A DNA stretch of 11,459 nucleotides from Defluviitaleaceae bacterium (lineage in GTDB: Bacteria > Bacillota > Clostridia > Lachnospirales > WRAX01): positions 1-11,459 of the forward strand of contig WRBU01000020.1 of assembly GCA_009784355.1 (NCBI GenBank), written 5' to 3'. A program made the position numbers and the translations under genes. Positions within the stretch are counted from its first letter, which is position 1, and every line of letters begins with the position of its first letter. The notes beneath the pieces were generated by a model that was not told where the DNA came from, made no database searches, and was given only the letters and a program-made list of their open reading frames with translations. Shown in pieces: positions 1-6,454 of the stretch.

Positions 1-2055
1 AACAGTTGAATTAAGTTCCAATCTATCAAGAAGACGGATGAAACGACCATTGCCTGAATCAGCAACAAAAACTGTGTTAAAATAGCTATTCTCTCCGCTT
101 TGAATAATAGTTTGTCCGTCTTGCTCAATAGCAATAAAGAAGTTCGTTGCATCCATCATTTCTTCAGGTGTAAACTGTCTATTAAAGCCGTCAGCCGCAA
201 AAGCCGTGCCTTCTATAACATTTGAAACATCAATATCAAAATGACTAATTAGTGTGGCAACAGGCAAGCCTGTGAAATTCGTATCACGGGCAACAAAAGG
301 TACTACGCCAAGTTCATTTATCAAATCCGTAGTAACACTGTAGCTTTGTCCGCCAATACGAATTGTAAATGACGGTGCAGCTTCTACCACTTCAAAAACA
401 ATTTGGTCAAGACCCCAAAGACGTCTTCCGTTAGGTTGTCCCGGATAAACAACAACAAAAGGTGTGGAGCGTTCAACTTGGTCAAAAGCAATATAGACAA
501 AGCCTTCCGTCATCAACTCTTCATTGGTGAAAAATCTATCTTCCGGTCCGCCTGGTGCAACAATAGCACCATTGCCAAGGGTTGCAGGGTTGATGCCAAA
601 ATGCTCTATTAAAGAAAGTGCAGGAATAGCGGTAAAAGTTGCTCCGTGTGCTTCAACGGCTCTTGGGTTTAGCCCTTCAAAAACTGCAATGTTTGCGTGG
701 AAATTTTGTCCTCCAACGGTTATAGTCAATACATTCCCATCATGCTCTTGTGCCAAAACAGCACCCTCGATAGTAATTTCTGTCAAATATCTCATAAAGC
801 GTTGTGCAAAAATGTCTTGTGCGAATACAAGCATGAATGGACCTCGTCCGCCTTGCTCCCAATGCCCAAAAGGCACGCCACTTTCAGCAATGGCAATAAA
901 ACCATTTGTAGGGTCGAAGGTTTCTTGCGGGGTAGAAGCAGTGCCGTGTCCATCACGAGTGGCATAGACAATTTGTGCGGTAACACCGCTTACGTCAAGC
1001 CCCAAAAACTCGATAACAGAAGCTATCGGCACACCCGTATAATCTCTTCTTTCACCACGAATCATGGCATAGGTTTCAACCAAGCCAATTTCAAGAATAT
1101 CTGCCATAGTTACAACAAAACGCTCGCCAGCGGCAACAACATAGAGCTGACCTTCACCATAAACTTCAAGAGTTTGAGGAACATCGCCTACAAAAATAGC
1201 ACCAATGTCGCCATTCCAGCCAACTGGCATATCAAGTGCATTAGCCACAGCACGAAGTGGCATATAGATTTTGCCATTAAGCATAAATGGGAGTGCTGGG
1301 TTGCCCTCGGCATCAACCGCATTAACAGCTACGCCCTCAGCAATTATGTTGATTTCTCTAAACCATGGTGCTGGATTATCCTCGGTAACAACGATAATTT
1401 CCATCACATCACGCACCCAGCGGCCAGATTCGCCGTCGGCAGGAAGAACAAGTCTTGTTCTGCTGTTAAGCCTTACGCCGTCTTGATACAAAGCTAGCCA
1501 GCCATTTTCAGGGTTAAGTACATCTTCAGCAGAAGCGTAGTTTACAAAGCTGTCAGCAGCAACAAACATAAAGCTGGTTGCATTAGATACGTCAATATCC
1601 ATTGCGGCAAAAAGAGCGGCAAAAGTAACACCCCTATAGCTCTCAGCAACAGTTCTGTTTTGGGCTGTAAAATCAGTCATTGCAAGTTGTGCAATTTGGT
1701 CAAGATGCATTGTGGTCGTGCCAGCAGAAGTGGTTACTGCCACAAGATTGCTCGCTTCGGGAACTTGTCCAAAATACAATGTAGATGTGTTTGGCTCCCA
1801 TTGCACATTTTTACCAAATGCGATGGACATGGCACGAGCCGCCAAATAGGTTGTCCCGTCTACATTAAACGGAGCTTTTCTTCCAACGCCGCCGCCAAGG
1901 GTAGCAGCAGTAGAGACCTCTCTACCATCAACGAAAAGACGGTGGGGGCTTTCAGTTAGCCCATTTTCAGTTGCAAAAACATTTGCGCCCCACATGGGCA
2001 ATGCTAAAACAACCGCAAGTGCAAGTGCAATAAAATTTCTAAATTTCTTTTTCAT
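1..2055 (-). CDS. Large secreted protein with copper-amine-oxidase-N-like modules and four sulfite-oxidase-fold-like repeats (partial, C-terminus outside window)
   Basis: 685 codons are visible, with no stop before the window edge. The ATG at 2055 follows AGGAGG at 2062-2067, which overlaps the stop of the ABC gene. Residues 1-28 are a Sec signal peptide (KKK, hydrophobic core, probable cleavage after VFA). Residues about 38-96 and 236-291 resemble the 'copper amine oxidase N-terminal/stalk' module (FVDGREV, YLAARAMS; then YMPLRAVANAL). Four repeats follow the pattern of the sulfite-oxidase molybdopterin domain: about 113-224, 306-430, 444-557 and 566-685. Each has a YxGVPxAxxxxxxGxD-like core, most have a middle strand-DGF/DGH motif, and repeat 2 is clearest (YTGVPIASVIEFLGLD, GPFMLVFAQDIFAQRF). 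No cysteine occurs anywhere in the visible part, so a catalytic molybdoenzyme is unlikely. A cell-surface binding or storage role is inferred. The fourth repeat may be cut by the window edge. The gene is last of the visible minus-strand operon. Confidence 0.82.
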   Translation of the reverse strand, partial: MKKKFRNFIALALAVVLALPMWGANVFATENGLTESPHRLFVDGREVSTAATLGGGVGRKAPFNVDGTTYLAARAMSIAFGKNVQWEPNTSTLYFGQVPEASNLVAVTTSAGTTTMHLDQIAQLAMTDFTAQNRTVAESYRGVTFAALFAAMDIDVSNATSFMFVAADSFVNYASAEDVLNPENGWLALYQDGVRLNSRTRLVLPADGESGRWVRDVMEIIVVTEDNPAPWFREINIIAEGVAVNAVDAEGNPALPFMLNGKIYMPLRAVANALDMPVGWNGDIGAIFVGDVPQTLEVYGEGQLYVVAAGERFVVTMADILEIGLVETYAMIRGERRDYTGVPIASVIEFLGLDVSGVTAQIVYATRDGHGTASTPQETFDPTNGFIAIAESGVPFGHWEQGGRGPFMLVFAQDIFAQRFMRYLTEITIEGAVLAQEHDGNVLTITVGGQNFHANIAVFEGLNPRAVEAHGATFTAIPALSLIEHFGINPATLGNGAIVAPGGPEDRFFTNEELMTEGFVYIAFDQVERSTPFVVVYPGQPNGRRLWGLDQIVFEVVEAAPSFTIRIGGQSYSVTTDLINELGVVPFVARDTNFTGLPVATLISHFDIDVSNVIEGTAFAADGFNRQFTPEEMMDATNFFIAIEQDGQTIIQSGENSYFNTVFVADSGNGRFIRLLDRLELNSTV

Positions 2056-2065
2056 GTAAATCCTC

Positions 2066-2725
2066 CTATAAATTTATAATTCTTGTGGCAATTTCTGCCA
2101 ATATGTCATCATGGTCTACCATTAGCATGGTGTGTCCACGTGAACGCAAGGTTTTAAAATGCTCTATCAAGATTTTTTTGCTGGAAATATCCATTTGTGA
2201 TAGGGCTTCGTCTAGCAAAAGTATTTTTGGACGCATGGCAAGCACTGCCGCTAAAATAACTCTTTGTTTTTGTCCGCCGGACAATTCCTTTGGCGAAGCA
2301 TAGCGAAAATCTTGCATTTGTGTAAGTTCTAGCACTTCATCAATCCGAGTGCTAATTTCATTTATAGGCATACAGATGTTTTCAAGCCCGAACGCTATTT
2401 CATCCTCAACAGAATCACAGAATAGCTGAGTTTCGGGGTTTTGGAAAACGATGCCTATATTTCTAGCACGAACAGGTGATGTAAGGTCTGCAATTTTTGT
2501 TCCGTAAAGCAATGCCTCGCCTGATATATTTGCAGAAATAACATTGGGGATAAGTCCGCAAATTACGTGAAGTAAAGTGGACTTGCCGCATCCAGAAGGC
2601 CCTTTTAATAAAACCGCCTCATCTTGCCTAACCGTGAATGACAAATCTTGTAAAACAGGATATTTGCCGTAGTCTATGGAAAGATTGCGGACTTCAACCG
2701 CAAAAATATTAGAATTATCCTCCAT
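2066..2725 (-). CDS. ECF-type ABC transporter ATP-binding protein
   Basis: This cytoplasmic ATPase of 219 residues would power an energy-coupling-factor importer. Visible motifs are Walker A GPSGCGKST (42-50), the Q-loop segment VFQNPETQLF (93-102) followed by VEDEIAFGLEN, signature LSGGQ (148-152), Walker B ILLLDEA (168-174) and the H-loop histidine at 205 (MVDHDD). The NPETQ...DEIAFGLEN stretch is characteristic of ECF/CbiO-type ATPases. At about 220 residues it is shorter than EcfA proteins of about 280, so it lacks most of the C-terminal extension. I chose the ATG at 2725 over an upstream in-frame start because it begins the conserved fold and overlaps the previous stop as TAATG, which suggests translational coupling. 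Only one ATPase and no T component (EcfT/CbiQ) are present in the window; these may lie left of base 1 or be shared from elsewhere. Confidence 0.9.
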   Translation of the reverse strand: MEDNSNIFAVEVRNLSIDYGKYPVLQDLSFTVRQDEAVLLKGPSGCGKSTLLHVICGLIPNVISANISGEALLYGTKIADLTSPVRARNIGIVFQNPETQLFCDSVEDEIAFGLENICMPINEISTRIDEVLELTQMQDFRYASPKELSGGQKQRVILAAVLAMRPKILLLDEALSQMDISSKKILIEHFKTLRSRGHTMLMVDHDDILAEIATRIINL

Positions 2726-3396
2726 TATTGCACCACAATCTCTGTAACATATCTTGCAAAACGATTTGCAAAGGGGTCTTGGGCAAGCACAAGCATAAAA
2801 GGTGCTTGCTGCCAATATCCATCACGGTCAGAAAGCCTTGTCGGCTGACCTTCACGCACTTCTTCAAAAACTAAAAATGCTTGTTCTTCATTAATAATGT
2901 CTGCTATATCAATAGAAGCACCAAAGCCGTCTGCACTCCAAACCACTACAGAGCTGACTTGGGACAAGTCTACACCAACATGACGCAAGACATTTGCAAG
3001 AGAAACACCCGCAAAATCTCTTCTCTCGTTACGAGGATAGGCAACAACGGGTTGCGGATTAAGCCCGATATATTCCGACATACTTACCTCATATTCGTTA
3101 TTACCAACAATGACTGTGAAACCAGATGCAGTGGGTATATGTTGTATCGGAGGCACAGTAGTAGTTATTTCTTGCGCTTGCGGTGCATCGGTTGCTGCAG
3201 TTGTAGTTGGTAATTCACTATGAGGAATTGTGGGTTGAGTTGTTGTGGTTGTAGGGCTCTCCGTTGTTGTTGTGGTTGTAAGGGTTTCTGCAATATAGTC
3301 ATCTTCATTCTCGTTACTAACACTTCCATTATCATTGCAGGCTACCAAAAATGCTGCCAAGACCAAAACTAATATAGCCAAAATAAACTTCCTCAT
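2725..3396 (-). CDS. Lipoprotein with Thr-rich linker and one sulfite-oxidase-fold-like domain
   Basis: 223 residues. A lipoprotein signal peptide ends at LVAC (Cys20, the probable lipidated residue). Residues 38-82 form a low-complexity Thr/Pro linker with several TTTTT runs, which would hold the domain away from the membrane. Residues about 92-222 match the repeat unit of the large secreted protein: FAGVSLANVLRHVGVD, VVVWSADGFGAS, and a C-terminal APFMLVLAQDPFANRFARYV. This layout follows the molybdopterin-binding domain of the sulfite oxidase family (GVPL...LL, S-DGY, P-RLV...), but the usual metal-binding Cys is absent; the only Cys is the lipidated one. The ATG overlaps the upstream stop as ATGA. 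A substrate-binding lipoprotein of an uptake system is the favoured inference. Confidence 0.8.
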   Translation of the reverse strand: MRKFILAILVLVLAAFLVACNDNGSVSNENEDDYIAETLTTTTTTESPTTTTTQPTIPHSELPTTTAATDAPQAQEITTTVPPIQHIPTASGFTVIVGNNEYEVSMSEYIGLNPQPVVAYPRNERRDFAGVSLANVLRHVGVDLSQVSSVVVWSADGFGASIDIADIINEEQAFLVFEEVREGQPTRLSDRDGYWQQAPFMLVLAQDPFANRFARYVTEIVVQ

Positions 3397-3935
3397 TGTA
3401 TCACCACCTCTATAACGTATCTAGCCCATCTTTGCGGAAACATATCATTTAACAAAACCAGTCTAAACGGAGCTTCTGCCCATAAAGCCGGATTTCCCTC
3501 TGGTCCGGGGTTTTCTGCCAAAGATAAGCCATCCAGCTCAAAGACAATGAAAGTATGCTCCAAATCAAGGGCTTCTGTCATAGTTATAGCCGTTAAAAAG
3601 CCGTCATATGATACAAAAGCCAAACTTGATGCCTGCGAATAATCAATACCCGAAAAATCAAGTATTGTTGCAAGCGGTACGCCAGTAAGCATACCTTCCG
3701 CTCTTCGGTGGGTAGATTCAAAAGTAACAGGCGAAAGATTTACCATGTCATCAAGTGATATGTGGCGGTACTCATCACCGCTCACCACACGGAAACTTCC
3801 TTCAATGTGATAGGTTAGACGTTCCTGCATATCCCTAAAATGAAGCACCCCTAAAACTACCACAATAGGCAGCAGTACAGCGATAACAGCGATTATTATT
3901 ACAGAACCTTTACTTATTTTCTTTTTTTCGCTCAA
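3393..3935 (-). CDS. Membrane-anchored protein with one sulfite-oxidase-fold-like domain (TTG start)
   Basis: 180 residues if started at TTG 3935-3933, which lies 9 bases after AGGAGG and 2 bases after the stop of the phosphatase gene. An in-frame ATG further upstream lies inside the phosphatase gene and has no such ribosome binding site. The N-terminus is MSEKKK, then one hydrophobic helix (about 11-32), so the protein is probably tethered with its C-terminal domain outside. Residues about 42-180 carry the shared domain: LTGVPLATILDFSGID, FVSYDGF, and APFRLVLLNDMFPQRWARYV. There is no cysteine at all, so it cannot ligate molybdenum as sulfite oxidase does. It is a close relative of the domain in the next lipoprotein and of the repeats in the large secreted protein. 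It probably binds the same ligand or partners with them. Confidence 0.78.
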   Translation of the reverse strand: MSEKKKISKGSVIIIAVIAVLLPIVVVLGVLHFRDMQERLTYHIEGSFRVVSGDEYRHISLDDMVNLSPVTFESTHRRAEGMLTGVPLATILDFSGIDYSQASSLAFVSYDGFLTAITMTEALDLEHTFIVFELDGLSLAENPGPEGNPALWAEAPFRLVLLNDMFPQRWARYVIEVVIQ

Positions 3936-3937
3936 TT

Positions 3938-5023
3938 CTATCGACCTCCTATTACGATATATGGCACAAAAATATCTTCGTGGCTCACCCAAAGATGGTC
4001 GCCCATACGATTAGGCTCTCCGAGAAGATGCTGTCCGTGATCGGCGGTTATAATTGCAATGCCGCCCCGCGCTTCAACTAGTTTCTGAACCAAATCATCA
4101 AGCAGAGCCATGCTTGCAGCAACCTCAGAGGCATATGGTCCGTATGTATGTGCAGCATCGTCAATAGAATTGAAGTGAATAAACAATAGGTCGCTTTCGT
4201 CAATTCTTGACATTGTAGCATCAAAAACGCTTTGGTCTGTGGCATATCTATCCTGTAAATTCGGCACAAGCACAGGTCGCTCGCTGGTTTGCACAATAAC
4301 AACACCGCCTTGTACACGAGTGGAAGTATACCCTAAACTTGATGCCACCTCAAAAATATCAGGAGCAGACATGGTTCGGGTTGCTCTGTCGTGAACACCG
4401 TGTATATTCGGTGTTTGACCAGTGAAAATTGATGACATGGCAACCGGCGTAAAAGGAGGGAACACCGTGTGTGCCATCCGCGCGACCTGCGCCGCTAAAA
4501 AGGGTTGAACATCAGCAAAATAATGGTGCATTTCCCATCCCCAGCCATCCAAAACGATGACCATAACACGCTCTCCAGACTGTAAATAATATAACATGTC
4601 ATAGTATGCCTGAATTATAGATATTTCTGGCGGGTCTGCTATTACCCCTGCAATATTATGAAATACTGTACCGTCAGCAAGACCCAAGCTAACATTTTCG
4701 TTTAAAATACCAACGATGGCTTCGGAAAAATTTGTTGTGCGTATTGTTTCACCATTTGCTAAAAAAATTGCTATCTCATTTTGCGGCTGTATAAAGTCAG
4801 TAAGTGGCAAGCCAGCACGAAATGCTAAATTTTCCCAAGTTATGAAGGTTGTTTTATTATTTTGCACAAACCCAACTGCACCAACAGGTGCAAAGTCACT
4901 TTCAACAACATTATTAATATATTGAGCTTCGTTTGTTGGCTCATTTTCTTGTTTCGGCTCGTCCGTCGTTGTGCAAGCCGCTAAAATGATAAGGCATATT
5001 AAAATCCAAAACCGCTTAATCAT
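3938..5023 (-). CDS. Alkaline-phosphatase-superfamily lipoprotein (phosphodiesterase/nucleotide-pyrophosphatase-like)
   Basis: 361 residues, with a lipoprotein signal peptide ending ILAAC (Cys17). Residues about 35-130 form an extra domain with a weak trace of the neighbouring fold (AFRAGLPLTDFI, then IAIFLANGE). The catalytic domain spans about 152-361. Probable metal and catalytic residues are Asp159 (IVLDGWG), nucleophile Thr192 (PPFTPVAMSS), Asp288 and His292 (NSIDDAAH), Asp328-His329 (ITADHG) and His348 near the C-terminus (VSHEDIFVPYI). This set matches two-metal enzymes of the superfamily that cleave phosphomonoesters, phosphodiesters or pyrophosphates; substrate cannot be read from the motifs. 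The ATG overlaps the stop of the S-component gene as ATGA. Inference: it may cleave a nucleotide or phosphate group from the ligand outside the cell before import, for example pyrophosphate cleavage of a molybdopterin dinucleotide. Confidence 0.85.
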   Translation of the reverse strand: MIKRFWILICLIILAACTTTDEPKQENEPTNEAQYINNVVESDFAPVGAVGFVQNNKTTFITWENLAFRAGLPLTDFIQPQNEIAIFLANGETIRTTNFSEAIVGILNENVSLGLADGTVFHNIAGVIADPPEISIIQAYYDMLYYLQSGERVMVIVLDGWGWEMHHYFADVQPFLAAQVARMAHTVFPPFTPVAMSSIFTGQTPNIHGVHDRATRTMSAPDIFEVASSLGYTSTRVQGGVVIVQTSERPVLVPNLQDRYATDQSVFDATMSRIDESDLLFIHFNSIDDAAHTYGPYASEVAASMALLDDLVQKLVEARGGIAIITADHGQHLLGEPNRMGDHLWVSHEDIFVPYIVIGGR

Positions 5024-5706
5024 TTTAAGACCTCCAACTTTTTAATCTGCACTGTTAGGCTATGCCCCAAAAGCCCGCCAAGCCCGCCAGAAACTGCTGC
5101 CAAGGTAAGTCCTAAAAGCAGAGGAACAAGCGGCAAAGCCATCACACCAGCACTAACTAAAAATGTGCCTGTTAAGTTTGCTATCATTCCGGCAAAAAAC
5201 ATACATAACTTACAGCATCCTTTGTGACGCAATATTAATAACAAAACAAGAACCGCTGCCCCAGGGGCAGAGTAGGTAAGAATCGTCAATGCTCCATGAT
5301 GCCCTCCAAAGCCCGTAACATATACAATTATAGCCTGCACAATTCCACAGAGTAGGGCAGCAGTTTTTTTCCCCGTCAAAGATACGCACATCACTAAAAA
5401 CAGCATATATATGCCGCCAGCCACCGAGCCGCCAGGAAGCATTAATGGTCCAGTAATCAAACGCACCAAAGGACCGACAATACCGCCGACAGCAATGCCA
5501 AGTGCTGCAAGCACAGCTATTATCATCAAATCAAGTATAGAAAAATTGCCCAGAAAAGAAACTTTTTTATTAATTGTAACGCTTGTTTCAACAGGTGCGC
5601 TCGGCTTAAATTTTGAACCGCAAAAGGGACATTTACCTTTTTGGTTGGAAGCGTCAAAGTCAATGACTCCATTGCAATTTGGGCATTTTAATTCATTTAA
5701 ATTCAT
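5020..5706 (-). CDS. ECF transporter S-component-like membrane protein with N-terminal zinc ribbon
   Basis: 228 residues from the ATG at 5706, which has GGAG about 8 bases upstream; an earlier in-frame start overlaps the terminator stem and is unlikely. Residues 8-29 form a zinc ribbon, CPNC...CPFC (Cys8, 11, 26, 29), on a cytoplasmic tail. After a linker, residues about 55-220 hold five or six hydrophobic helices with glycine-rich loops (GPLMLPGG, TGFGGHHG, SAPGAAV), as in substrate-binding S components; the layout recalls the YkoE-type group. Family membership is by pattern, not alignment. It is the first gene after the putative riboswitch and would bind the transported ligand in the membrane. 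A zinc ribbon is not usual for S components. The ligand is unknown; context points to a molybdopterin-type compound. Confidence 0.75.
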   Translation of the reverse strand: MNLNELKCPNCNGVIDFDASNQKGKCPFCGSKFKPSAPVETSVTINKKVSFLGNFSILDLMIIAVLAALGIAVGGIVGPLVRLITGPLMLPGGSVAGGIYMLFLVMCVSLTGKKTAALLCGIVQAIIVYVTGFGGHHGALTILTYSAPGAAVLVLLLILRHKGCCKLCMFFAGMIANLTGTFLVSAGVMALPLVPLLLGLTLAAVSGGLGGLLGHSLTVQIKKLEVLK

Positions 5707-5727
5707 TATGTAATCTCCTAAAACAAC

Positions 5728-5764
5728 AAAAAAATCCTTTTCAAACCAAATCAATGAAAAGGAT
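5728..5764 (-). terminator. Intrinsic terminator in the leader of the S-component operon
   Basis: On the minus strand, a perfect 10-bp stem (ATCCTTTTCA, 5764-5755, with TGAAAAGGAT, 5743-5734) encloses an 11-base loop. The stem runs straight into seven T residues (5734-5728). It ends 22 bases before the start codon, so it acts on the leader and not on an upstream gene. Its 5' arm can pair instead with TGAAAAGGA at 5829-5821, in the 3' end of the upstream structured RNA. Confidence 0.85.
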
Positions 5765-5812
5765 AATTAAAACAAAATAAGAAATTCCGAACGAAATTAG
5801 TCCTAAATTTCC

Positions 5813-5926
5813 ATATTCACTCCTTTTCAAGCGGGAAGGCAAATTCGTTTCCAAACTTACCCTGGTCATTTCTGACGTCCTAAAACCATGGCTTTCGCTT
5901 TAGGTTTTTTGGCTCGGAGAATATTC
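5813..5926 (-). promoter_or_regulatory. Structured leader RNA, candidate riboswitch (molybdenum-cofactor-like class suspected)
   Basis: The minus-strand RNA closes on itself by P1: ATATTCTCC (5924-5916) pairs with GGAGTGAATAT (5823-5813) with a small bulge. Inside are a CCTAAA/TTTAGG helix (5904-5899 with 5884-5879), a short hairpin GTCA-GAAA-TGAC (5876-5865), and a 10-bp hairpin with a GAAA tetraloop (5861-5838). GNRA-type tetraloops and a multi-helix junction are riboswitch-like. The class is not proven. The Moco RNA is favoured by memory of its general layout and by the adjacent mobA, fdhD and formate dehydrogenase genes. The 3' part of P1 overlaps a sequence that can disrupt the downstream terminator, so ligand-stabilised P1 would turn the operon off. 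Confidence 0.65.
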
Positions 5927-5935
5927 ATTTTTTTC

Positions 5936-5964
5936 AGATTATCACACATAGAGTAATTTGTCAA
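5936..5964 (-). promoter_or_regulatory. Promoter of the S-component/phosphatase/ABC operon
   Basis: On the minus strand, a perfect -35 TTGACA (5964-5959) is followed after exactly 17 bases by TAATCT (5941-5936). The transcript would begin about 7 bases further on, near 5929, just ahead of P1 of the structured leader. Confidence 0.85.
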
Positions 5965-5993
5965 GTAGTTTTTTGAAGAAGTTTTAATAACAA

Positions 5994-6045
5994 TTAACAT
6001 ATTTTGATATTATTTTACCTATATATGTTAATAAAATATCAAAAT
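5994..6045. repeat. Two interleaved inverted repeats, possible operator
   Basis: TTAACATAT (5994-6002) is the inverse complement of ATATGTTAA (6023-6031). ATTTTGATAT (6001-6010) is the inverse complement of ATATCAAAAT (6036-6045). The arms alternate rather than nest. The site lies between the two divergent promoters, about 30 bases upstream of one -35 and 165 of the other. Such AT-rich palindromes also arise by chance, so a regulator site is only a suggestion. Confidence 0.35.
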
Positions 6046-6209
6046 TAATCCTAGTGCAATTATAGGAAATGACAGAAAATATCCTTTAATATCAGTCTTT
6101 TTTGTTATATTTGTTCAATAAATTCACTAAATTAAGAAAAAACCTAGCAATTTCGTAGTAATTAACAATTCTTATGACTAAAAAACTATGCAAAATTATC
6201 AAAAAGTGC

Positions 6210-6239
6210 TTGACAACGCTATATATATTATGTTAGAAT
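6210..6239 (+). promoter_or_regulatory. Promoter of the formate dehydrogenase operon
   Basis: A perfect -35 TTGACA (6210-6215) is followed after 18 bases by TAGAAT (6234-6239). It would give a 5' leader of roughly 210 bases ahead of the formate dehydrogenase ATG. An overlapping TATATA tract gives alternative, less well spaced -10 elements. Confidence 0.7.
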
Positions 6240-6263
6240 ATTTTTGTAACCTGACTGTAATAT

Positions 6264-6330
6264 GTTTGCCACAAAAGTTTGCTTTATATTTTTACTAACA
6301 TAGAGCTTAAAGTTGTTGCAAACTTTTTTA
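6264..6330 (+). promoter_or_regulatory. Alternative-pairing segment with weak terminator-like hairpin in the formate dehydrogenase leader
   Basis: AAAAGTTTGC (6273-6282) can pair with GCAAACTTTT (6318-6327), which is followed by more T. GTTTGC also occurs at 6264-6269 as a second possible partner. A compact hairpin, AAAGTT (6309-6314) with AACTTT (6321-6326) and a T run, competes for the same bases. This looks like a switchable attenuator, but the stems are AT-rich and weak. Confidence 0.35.
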
Positions 6331-6395
6331 ATGTGATATACATAATTTAGTCGTACATCTCTTACAATAAATAGCTACCGAACAAGGTGCATTTA

Positions 6396-6421
6396 GGGAT
6401 TTCATCGCTTGATGTGGTTCC
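6396..6421 (+). promoter_or_regulatory. Leader hairpin upstream of the formate dehydrogenase ribosome binding site
   Basis: GGGATTTCATC (6396-6406) and GATGTGGTTCC (6411-6421) form an 11-position stem with one mismatch and a GCTT loop. Flanking CTAC (6375-6378) and GTAG (6423-6426) can close an outer helix. It ends about 19 bases before GGAGG (6441-6445). I do not recognise its class. Confidence 0.45.
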
Positions 6422-6454
6422 AGTAGGAGTAAAAATAAAAGGAGGAATAAATTA

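Larger units (their letters stand above)
5707..6454. other. Divergent intergenic control region
   Basis: This 748-base, strongly AT-rich stretch separates the two divergent operons. Left part: terminator, structured leader and promoter for the minus-strand operon. Middle (about 5965-6209): no gene seen, only AT-rich DNA with two interleaved inverted repeats at 5994-6045. Right part: promoter and long structured leader for the formate dehydrogenase gene. No convincing small ORF with a ribosome binding site was found. Confidence 0.75.

Noticed and set aside
403..1959. Plus-strand open frames opposite the large secreted protein
   Set aside because: They lack ribosome binding sites and recognisable domains, and lie opposite a continuous 685-codon minus-strand frame with a signal peptide and internal repeats.
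1..2055. A true copper amine oxidase or an active sulfite-oxidase-type enzyme
   Set aside because: Only the small stalk-like modules named after copper amine oxidase are present, with no catalytic domain; the visible protein has no Cys to bind molybdenum.
3150..3290. Short-repeat DNA resembling a microsatellite
   Set aside because: The GTT-type repeats simply encode the Thr-rich linker of the lipoprotein, in frame.
5813..5926. TPP, cobalamin or cyclic di-GMP riboswitch
   Set aside because: The conserved cores I know for these classes (for example CUGAGA of TPP, the B12 box, the GEMM core) are not present in order; only loose similarity such as AAAGCC occurs.
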